Assembly (NCBI GenBank): GCA_029007015.1
Contig: JAQXHB010000029.1
Span: 1-9,076 of the forward strand
Length of the DNA stretch: 9,076 nucleotides
DNA from: Bacillota bacterium
GTDB taxonomy: Bacteria > Bacillota > Clostridia > Oscillospirales > Acutalibacteraceae
Direction: 5' to 3'
The notes below the pieces were generated by a model. That model was not told the origin of the DNA and did not search any database. It saw nothing but the letters and a program-made list of their open reading frames with translations. Made by a program: the position numbers and the translations under genes. The stretch's first letter is position 1; every line of letters starts with the position of its first letter. Below, in pieces: positions 5,012-9,076 of this stretch.

Positions 5012-6289
5012 TCAGTCAAGGAAACCCTTGTAGTGACGCATCATCATCTGTGACTCGAGGCTCTGAACGGTGTCAAGCGCAACGCCGACAACGATGAGCA
5101 CCGATGTGCCGCCCAGCGAAACATTGATGCCGCTGACACTGCCGGCAAAGAGCGGCAGTATGGCAATAACGCCGAGGAACAGCGCGCCGATGAGAGTTAT
5201 GCGTCCGATTATCTTCTTGAAGTAATCTGCTGTCGGCTGGCCTGGGCGAATGCCCGGAACCGAACCGCTGTTTTTACGCAGATTGTTGGCCATCTCAACC
5301 GGGTCATACTGAATGGTGACATAGAAGTATGCAAAGCCAATAATCATTGCCAGATAAAGCAGAGCATATCCGGCACCGCGATAACTGAACAGAACAAACA
5401 CTCTGTACCAGAAACTCTCGGTGTTGCTCATAAAGCTGAGCGCCATGGTCGGGATAGCCAGGAAGGAGCTGGCAAAAATGATAGGCATAACGCCCGACAT
5501 ATTTACCTTAATCGGAATGTGGGTATTCTGACCGCCGTAAATCTTGCGTCCAACCACCCGCTTGGCGTAAATTATCGGAATCTTGCGCTCGCCGCCGGTC
5601 ATAAATACAATGAACGCGATGACGATAAGGAAGGCGACGAGAATGCCAATTACAGCAATCTGCTTGCCGCCGATGAAGTTGTTCCACAGCATAACAGCCG
5701 CAGAAGGCGCACGCGAGATGATACCGGCAAAGAGCAATACGGAAATGCCGTTGCCGATGCCCTTTTCATCAATGCGCTCTCCCAGCCACATCATAACGGC
5801 CGAGCCGGCGGTAAAGCAAAGAATGATGACGATTGCCGCAAATACATTTGCAAAAGTTCCGGTTGCATTTACCATGCCGCTGCGATTGAGCCATACATAG
5901 TAGCCGCTGCCCTGGAGCAAGCCGAGTATAACGGTTGCAACACGGGTGTACTTGGCAATCTTTCTCTGACCGTCCTCTTCCTTGGCAATTCTGCCAAGCC
6001 AGTTCGGGAACGCAACCGTCAACAGTTGCATGATGATGGAGGCGTTAATATACGGTGTGACTGACATTGCAAATACAGCACCGTACTCCAGTCCGCCGCC
6101 GGTCAATACAGAAATGTAATTGAAGAAGTCGTTTGATGAAGTCGAGGCGCTGGCCCTGAGAGCATCAAAATCGATGAACGGCACCGGAATAACCGAACCG
6201 ATGCGGAATATCAGAATGATGAAGAATGTGTAAAATATCTTTTTACGCAAATCTTGCATCTTCCATGCATTCTTGAGTATGGTAAACAT
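5012..6289 (-). CDS. secY: Protein translocase subunit SecY
   Basis: SecY forms the channel of the SecYEG translocon in the cytoplasmic membrane, through which proteins are secreted or inserted. It is 425 residues with ten hydrophobic segments, estimated at about 19-37, 70-92, 115-133, 148-169, 177-195, 210-230, 264-286, 299-325, 363-382 and 390-408. Recognisable motifs are RIGSVIPVPFID (29-40), the plug-side SVTPYINASIIMQLL (76-90), GERIDEKGIGNGIS (170-183) and the cytosolic loop GIRPGQPT (346-353) whose arginine (348) aligns with the residue needed for SecA-dependent transport. The ATG is preceded by GAGGTGG within rplO and overlaps its stop. The gene ends with tandem stops TGA-TAA, the second one leading into the adk site. 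secE and secG are not in the window. Confidence 0.98.
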   Translation of the reverse strand: MFTILKNAWKMQDLRKKIFYTFFIILIFRIGSVIPVPFIDFDALRASASTSSNDFFNYISVLTGGGLEYGAVFAMSVTPYINASIIMQLLTVAFPNWLGRIAKEEDGQRKIAKYTRVATVILGLLQGSGYYVWLNRSGMVNATGTFANVFAAIVIILCFTAGSAVMMWLGERIDEKGIGNGISVLLFAGIISRAPSAAVMLWNNFIGGKQIAVIGILVAFLIVIAFIVFMTGGERKIPIIYAKRVVGRKIYGGQNTHIPIKVNMSGVMPIIFASSFLAIPTMALSFMSNTESFWYRVFVLFSYRGAGYALLYLAMIIGFAYFYVTIQYDPVEMANNLRKNSGSVPGIRPGQPTADYFKKIIGRITLIGALFLGVIAILPLFAGSVSGINVSLGGTSVLIVVGVALDTVQSLESQMMMRHYKGFLD

Positions 6290-6729
6290 TATACCACCTC
6301 GGTCTTTCCGCCTGCCGCTTCGATTTTACTCTTGGCGGTTGCCGAAAAACCGGCGGCTTTAACAGTCAATTTAACATTGATTTCGCCGTTACCCAGAATT
6401 TTTACTCCGTCATAAGTCTTTTTAACTAATCCCTTTTCAATAAGGGCCGCTGTGTCAACCACAGCTCCATCCTCAAACTTGGCCAAATCGGCAACATTTA
6501 CGGTTGCGTACTTGGTAGCGAAGATATTGTTGAATCCTCTCTTAGGCAGACGTCTCTGAAGGGGCATCTGGCCGCCCTCAAAGCCGGGGCGAATGCTGCC
6601 GCCGGATCTTGCTTTTTGACCCTTGTGGCCCTTGCCGGAGGTCTTACCCCAGCCTGAACCGTGGCCTCTGCCGATACGCTTGCGCTCGGTGTTGGAGCCG
6701 GGCGTAGCAGTAAGCTCATGCAGTTTCAT
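6289..6729 (-). CDS. rplO: Large ribosomal subunit protein uL15 (L15)
   Basis: L15, 146 residues, binds 23S rRNA late in 50S assembly. The N-terminal half is the extended glycine- and arginine-rich arm (RKRIGRGHGSGWGKTSGKGHKGQKARSGG region, 16-44) followed by the conserved FEGGQMPLQRRLPKRGF (50-66). The C-terminal globular part ends KIEAAGGKTEVV, consistent with the family. The ATG follows GGGAGGTG with about 6 bases of spacing. The stop codon overlaps the secY start by one base (TAATG), so secY translation is probably coupled to termination of rplO. The secY ribosome binding site lies inside the last rplO codons. Confidence 0.98.
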   Translation of the reverse strand: MKLHELTATPGSNTERKRIGRGHGSGWGKTSGKGHKGQKARSGGSIRPGFEGGQMPLQRRLPKRGFNNIFATKYATVNVADLAKFEDGAVVDTAALIEKGLVKKTYDGVKILGNGEINVKLTVKAAGFSATAKSKIEAAGGKTEVV

Positions 6730-6746
6730 TTACTTGCACCTCCCTG

Positions 6747-6944
6747 TTAAGCTTTGGTAACCTCTACGAGGTGGCTGATCTTCTTGATTTTGCCCTGTGT
6801 CTGAGCATTGTCAGGCTGTACGCGCTCGTCTCCGATCTTCTTCAGACCGAGCGAAACTGCGGTAGCAATCTGATCGTCTTTTGCGCCGATAAGGCTCTTT
6901 ACGAGCTTTACCTTAAGGCTGGCAGCCTTTGCTTTTGTTGCCAT
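6747..6944 (-). CDS. rpmD: Large ribosomal subunit protein uL30 (L30)
   Basis: L30 is a small one-domain protein on the surface of the 50S subunit. The call is 65 residues, starting at the ATG at 6944, where the upstream site AAGGGGGAG is 6 bases away and overlaps the rpsE stop codon. The reading frame stays open to 7037, but the extra 31 residues would overlap the rpsE end and look nothing like L30. Family features are KVKLVKSLIGAKDDQIATAVSLGLKKIGD (11-39) and the C-terminal GKIKKISHLVEV (51-62). It is about five residues longer than the usual 59-60, through an N-terminal MATKAKAAS extension. It lies 13 bases after rpsE and 17 before rplO. Confidence 0.96.
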   Translation of the reverse strand: MATKAKAASLKVKLVKSLIGAKDDQIATAVSLGLKKIGDERVQPDNAQTQGKIKKISHLVEVTKA

Positions 6945-6957
6945 TTGCTGCTCCCCC

Positions 6958-7461
6958 TTAGTCCAAAATTTCTTTAACAGTCTTGCCGCGGATGGCAGCA
7001 ACCTCATCTGCGTTGCGCAGTTTTGAGAGACCGTCAATTGTTGCTCTAACTACATTGCAAGGATTGTTAGACCGAAGCGCCTTGGTACGGATATCCTTGA
7101 TTCCGACCAGTTCGAGTACTGCACGGACAGCGCCGCCGGCGATAACGCCGGTACCGGGTGCAGCCGGCTTGAGCAGTACACGGCCTGCATCAAACTCGCC
7201 CATAATCTCGTGCGGGATTGTTGTACCCTTCAGAGATACTTCTATCATATTCTTTTTAGCGTCCTCAATGCCCTTGCGGATAGCATCGGGAACTTCACGA
7301 GCCTTACCAAGACCAAAACCTACATGGCCGGCACCGTCACCGACTACCATGAGGGCAGTGAACTTCATAATGCGGCCGCCCTTTACCGTCTTTGATACGC
7401 GGTTGAGGGCTACCATACGCTCTTGCAAATCCATAGTGGATGCGTCAATGTTCTTAGCCAA
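6958..7461 (-). CDS. rpsE: Small ribosomal subunit protein uS5 (S5)
   Basis: S5, 167 residues, helps form the mRNA entry tunnel and affects decoding accuracy. The N-terminal double-stranded-RNA-binding-like domain spans about 11-74 and contains the conserved VSKTVKGGR (22-30) and VGDGAGHVGFGLGKA (40-54). The C-terminal domain contains AGGAVRAVLELVGI (108-121) and KALRSNNPCNVVRAT (127-141). The start codon is TTG at 7461: a strong GGGAGGAG lies 8 bases upstream and the product begins MAKNIDAS, matching the family's usual start just before the DLQER helix. The ATG at codons 10 and 16 would trim into the conserved N-terminus and lack a good site. The stop codon TAA feeds into the rpmD ribosome binding site. 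Confidence 0.97.
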   Translation of the reverse strand: MAKNIDASTMDLQERMVALNRVSKTVKGGRIMKFTALMVVGDGAGHVGFGLGKAREVPDAIRKGIEDAKKNMIEVSLKGTTIPHEIMGEFDAGRVLLKPAAPGTGVIAGGAVRAVLELVGIKDIRTKALRSNNPCNVVRATIDGLSKLRNADEVAAIRGKTVKEILD

Positions 7462-7469
7462 AAGTAATT

Positions 7470-7477
7470 CTCCTCCC
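7470..7477 (-). promoter_or_regulatory. Ribosome binding site of rpsE, deciding a TTG start
   Basis: GGGAGGAG on the minus strand lies 8 bases upstream of the TTG at 7461-7459. It is within the 20-base rplR-rpsE gap. No other purine-rich site near codon 10 or 16 competes with it, so the rare TTG start is favoured. Confidence 0.8.
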
Positions 7478-7481
7478 TCTT

Positions 7482-7838
7482 TTAGAACTTGAGGCCGCCC
7501 TTGCGGGCACCTTCGGCCAGTTCCTTGACACGGCCGTGATAAATGTATCCACCGCGGTCAAACACAACTTCGGTGATACCCTTCTTAGCAGCACGCTCAG
7601 CAATCAGTTCTCCGACCTTGAAAGCAGCCTCTTTGTTAGCGCCGTAGCCGAAATCCTTTTCGTTGCTGGCAGCGCTGACCAGTGTGACGCCGTTAACGTC
7701 GTCGATGATCTGTGCGTAGATATTGGTATTGGAGCGAAAAACGTTAAAGCGCGGGCGCTCAGCAGTACCACTGATCTTGCCGCGTACACGGGTGTGGCGG
7801 CGAAGTCTTGCCTTATTGCTGTCAGGCTTATTAACCAT
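7482..7838 (-). CDS. rplR: Large ribosomal subunit protein uL18 (L18)
   Basis: This 118-residue protein is normal length for bacterial L18, which binds 5S rRNA together with L5 and L25-type proteins in the central protuberance. The sequence shows the basic N-terminus (KARLRRHTRVRGKI, 9-22), the RPRFNVFRSN strand (28-37) with the following IYAQIIDD, and the C-terminal VFDRGGYIYHGRVKELAEGAR block (92-112), all hallmarks of the family. The ATG is preceded by AAAGGAGTG, which overlaps the rplF stop (TAAAGGAG). It lies 20 bases before rpsE. Nothing unusual is seen. Confidence 0.98.
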   Translation of the reverse strand: MVNKPDSNKARLRRHTRVRGKISGTAERPRFNVFRSNTNIYAQIIDDVNGVTLVSAASNEKDFGYGANKEAAFKVGELIAERAAKKGITEVVFDRGGYIYHGRVKELAEGARKGGLKF

Positions 7839-7851
7839 TTATATCACTCCT

Positions 7852-8400
7852 TTACTTCTTACCGCCCTTACCGGCCTTACCTTCCTTGCGTCTTACATAC
7901 TCGCCAACATAGCGAATACCCTTGCCCTTGTAAGGCTCCGGCGGACGCTTCTCGCGTACTTCGGCGGCAAACTGGCCAACGGCCTGCTTGTCAGCACCCG
8001 AAATGACGATAAGGTTCGGATTGGGAACGTCAATGGTGATGCCCGGAATCTCGGACATAACCACTTGATGCGAAAATCCAAGGTTCATAACGAGGTCCTT
8101 ACCCTGCTTGGCAACACGGTAACCGACACCGTTAACCTCGAGTTCCTTCTTATAGCCGTTGGTTACACCCTCGACCATATTGGCAACGATGGAACGGGTC
8201 AGACCGTGCAGAGCACGCGACTCCTTGTCATCGTTGGCGCGGGTAACGATTATCTCATTGCCCTCAACAGCCACGGCAACCTCTTTGCGGAAGTCAAAAC
8301 TGAGTTCGCCCTTGGGGCCCTTCACAGAGATATTCTGACCGTTGATGGTCACATTAACTCCGGCGGGGATTACAATCGGTTTCTTACCTATACGAGACAT
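7852..8400 (-). CDS. rplF: Large ribosomal subunit protein uL6 (L6)
   Basis: This 182-residue protein is a typical L6, found near the sarcin-ricin loop and the factor-binding base of the 50S stalk. It starts MSRIGKKPI, has the two L6 repeats (about 10-82 and 83-175) and carries the family signature PEPYKGKGIRY at 154-164. The tail RRKEGKAGKGGKK is basic and probably disordered, which is common. The ATG is preceded by AAGGGGG, which shares its A residues with the rpsH stop (TAAGGGGG). The gaps to its neighbours are 12 bases (rpsH) and 13 bases (rplR), so it is almost certainly co-translated with both. Confidence 0.98.
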   Translation of the reverse strand: MSRIGKKPIVIPAGVNVTINGQNISVKGPKGELSFDFRKEVAVAVEGNEIIVTRANDDKESRALHGLTRSIVANMVEGVTNGYKKELEVNGVGYRVAKQGKDLVMNLGFSHQVVMSEIPGITIDVPNPNLIVISGADKQAVGQFAAEVREKRPPEPYKGKGIRYVGEYVRRKEGKAGKGGKK

Positions 8401-8412
8401 CTCTTAACCCCC

Positions 8413-8811
8413 TTACCAAACGAAAGCGAGCACTTCGCCGCCAACATTGGCCTTGCGAGCTTGCTTGTCTGTCATTATACCCTTTGATGTTGAAAGAATG
8501 GCAATACCGAGGCCACGCATGACCTTGGGCATGTTCTCAACATCGGTGTAGATTCTAAGACCGGGCTTAGAAACTCTGCGCAGGCCGGTAATAACCTGTG
8601 ACTTGTTGGGACCGTACTTCAAATTAATATGGATAACGCCCTGCTTTGAATCCTCTTCAACTGTGAATGATTTGATGTAACCCTCATCCAACAGAATCTG
8701 AGCGATAGCCTTCTTCATGTTGGAAGCAGGAACGTCAACCGATTCGTGCTTAGCTGAATTTGCGTTTCTGATGCGAGTGAGCATATCAGCTATTGTATCG
8801 GTGATTTGCAT
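8413..8811 (-). CDS. rpsH: Small ribosomal subunit protein uS8 (S8)
   Basis: This protein of 132 residues is the usual length for S8, which binds helix 21 of 16S rRNA and organises the central domain of the 30S subunit. The N-terminus carries the conserved DTIADMLTRIRNA helix (5-17). The C-terminal signature STSKGIMTDKQARK (107-120) includes the Ser-Thr-Ser RNA-contact loop, and the protein ends in the typical GGEVLAFVW. In Escherichia coli S8 represses the spc operon by binding its mRNA near rplE; that region is outside this window, so such control cannot be judged here. The ATG start follows a full-strength GGAGGT site that overlaps the rpsN stop (TAAGGAGG). Confidence 0.98.
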   Translation of the reverse strand: MQITDTIADMLTRIRNANSAKHESVDVPASNMKKAIAQILLDEGYIKSFTVEEDSKQGVIHINLKYGPNKSQVITGLRRVSKPGLRIYTDVENMPKVMRGLGIAILSTSKGIMTDKQARKANVGGEVLAFVW

Positions 8812-8824
8812 GCCGTCAACCTCC

Positions 8825-9010
8825 TTACCAGCTGGCTTTCTTTACGCCCGGAATCTCGCCCTTATAAGCGAGCTCTCTGAAGCATATACGACAAATTCCG
8901 TACTTGCGCAGATATGCGTGCGGACGGCCGCAAATCTTGCAGCGGTTGTATGCACGCGTAGAGAACTTTGCGGCTCTCTTCTGCTTAACTTTCATAGATG
9001 TTTTAGCCAC
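8825..9010 (-). CDS. rpsN: Small ribosomal subunit protein uS14, zinc-binding short type
   Basis: This 61-residue protein is a primary-binding component of the 30S head. It is the short zinc-ribbon form (often called S14 type Z): the cysteine pairs C24/C27 and C40/C43 sit in CKIC and CRIC contexts and would hold one zinc ion. The long, zinc-free paralogue of about 89-100 residues is not in this window. The C-terminus GVKKASW is typical of the family. The start is GTG at 9010, chosen because GGAGG lies 6 bases upstream and the resulting N-terminus MAKTSMKVKQ is standard; the ATG at codon 6 has no comparable site. The gene lies 11 bases after rplE and 13 before rpsH. Confidence 0.96.
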   Translation of the reverse strand: MAKTSMKVKQKRAAKFSTRAYNRCKICGRPHAYLRKYGICRICFRELAYKGEIPGVKKASW

Positions 9011-9016
9011 AATAAT

Positions 9017-9021
9017 CCTCC
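9017..9021 (-). promoter_or_regulatory. Ribosome binding site of rpsN, deciding a GTG start
   Basis: GGAGG on the minus strand directly follows the rplE stop codon (TAAGGAGG) and lies 6 bases (ATTATT) before the GTG at 9010-9008. The strength and spacing of this site are the reason for choosing GTG over the internal ATG at codon 6. Confidence 0.85.
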
Positions 9022-9076
9022 TTACTTAGCAAACGGGGCGCCCATCAAAGTGAGCAGCTCGCGAGCTTCTTCGTCG
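9022..9076 (-). CDS. rplE: Large ribosomal subunit protein uL5 (L5), C-terminal end only
   Basis: Only the last 17 codons and the TAA stop are present; the rest of the gene lies beyond the right edge of the window. The visible residues read DEEARELLTLMGAPFAK, which fits the usual C-terminus of L5 (an acidic DEEA-R-LL helix followed by a short G-x-PF tail). L5 binds 5S rRNA and sits in the central protuberance of the 50S subunit. Its position just upstream of rpsN matches the conserved spc order rplE-rpsN-rpsH. The stop codon runs directly into the rpsN ribosome binding site (TAAGGAGG). Identification rests on a short piece plus synteny, both of which agree. Confidence 0.88.
   Translation of the reverse strand, partial: DEEARELLTLMGAPFAK

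Noticed and set aside
6945..7037. Thirty-one-residue N-terminal extension of rpmD
   Set aside because: It runs back into the end of rpsE, encodes nothing L30-like, and the ATG at 6944 has a good ribosome binding site and yields a normal L30.
7723..8487. Long plus-strand open frame (254 codons) opposite rplR, rplF and rpsH
   Set aside because: It lies wholly opposite conserved ribosomal genes, crosses two gene borders, lacks a recognisable domain, and has no ribosome binding site or promoter that I can see. It is best explained as an antisense shadow of coding sequence with few stop codons.
1..9076. A new defence, mobile or biosynthetic system hidden in the window
   Set aside because: All but about 4 percent of the sequence is explained by 19 conserved housekeeping genes in a standard order. 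No repeats array, transposase, integrase, attachment site, or foreign-looking segment was seen.

Overview
The window is one continuous stretch of a bacterial ribosomal-protein supercluster, the downstream part of the spc operon followed by the alpha operon. Every gene lies on the minus strand. In transcription order (high to low coordinates) they are: rplE (3' end only), rpsN, rpsH, rplF, rplR, rpsE, rpmD, rplO, secY, adk, map, a small KOW-domain gene, infA, rpmJ, rpsM, rpsK, rpsD, rpoA and rplQ. That is 18 complete genes and one partial gene.

The organism is most likely a Firmicute of the class Clostridia, with roughly balanced base composition. The support is Gram-positive-type Shine-Dalgarno sites (GGAGG) before nearly every gene, the short zinc-binding uS14, an adenylate kinase with a four-cysteine LID, a KOW-domain gene between map and infA, and rpsD located inside the alpha operon (in Bacillus subtilis it lies elsewhere). 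This is an inference from gene order and protein type; no database search was run.

Layout. 9076-6289 encodes 30S and 50S proteins packed 11-20 bases apart. 6289-3287 holds the non-ribosomal block: secY (translocon pore), adk (nucleotide balance), map (N-terminal methionine removal) and the KOW gene. 3272-48 holds infA, rpmJ, three 30S proteins, the RNA polymerase alpha subunit and L17. Gaps never exceed 62 bases, so no stretch of 300 bases lacks a gene. A perfect 9-bp inverted repeat just past rplQ (4-29) probably ends the transcription unit.

The genes act together in growth-linked gene expression: ribosome parts, initiation, transcription core, membrane insertion, and maturation of new proteins. 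Many genes are translationally coupled, with the stop codon of one forming part of the ribosome binding site of the next. Three genes start with non-ATG codons (rpsN GTG, rpsE TTG, infA GTG).

I found no mobile element, CRISPR array, tRNA, rRNA or defence system. The locus is conserved housekeeping DNA and I do not think it holds an undescribed system. The points most worth a second look are the poorly characterised KOW protein, a possible hairpin/pseudoknot in the adk-map gap, and a promoter-like sequence in the infA-rpmJ gap.
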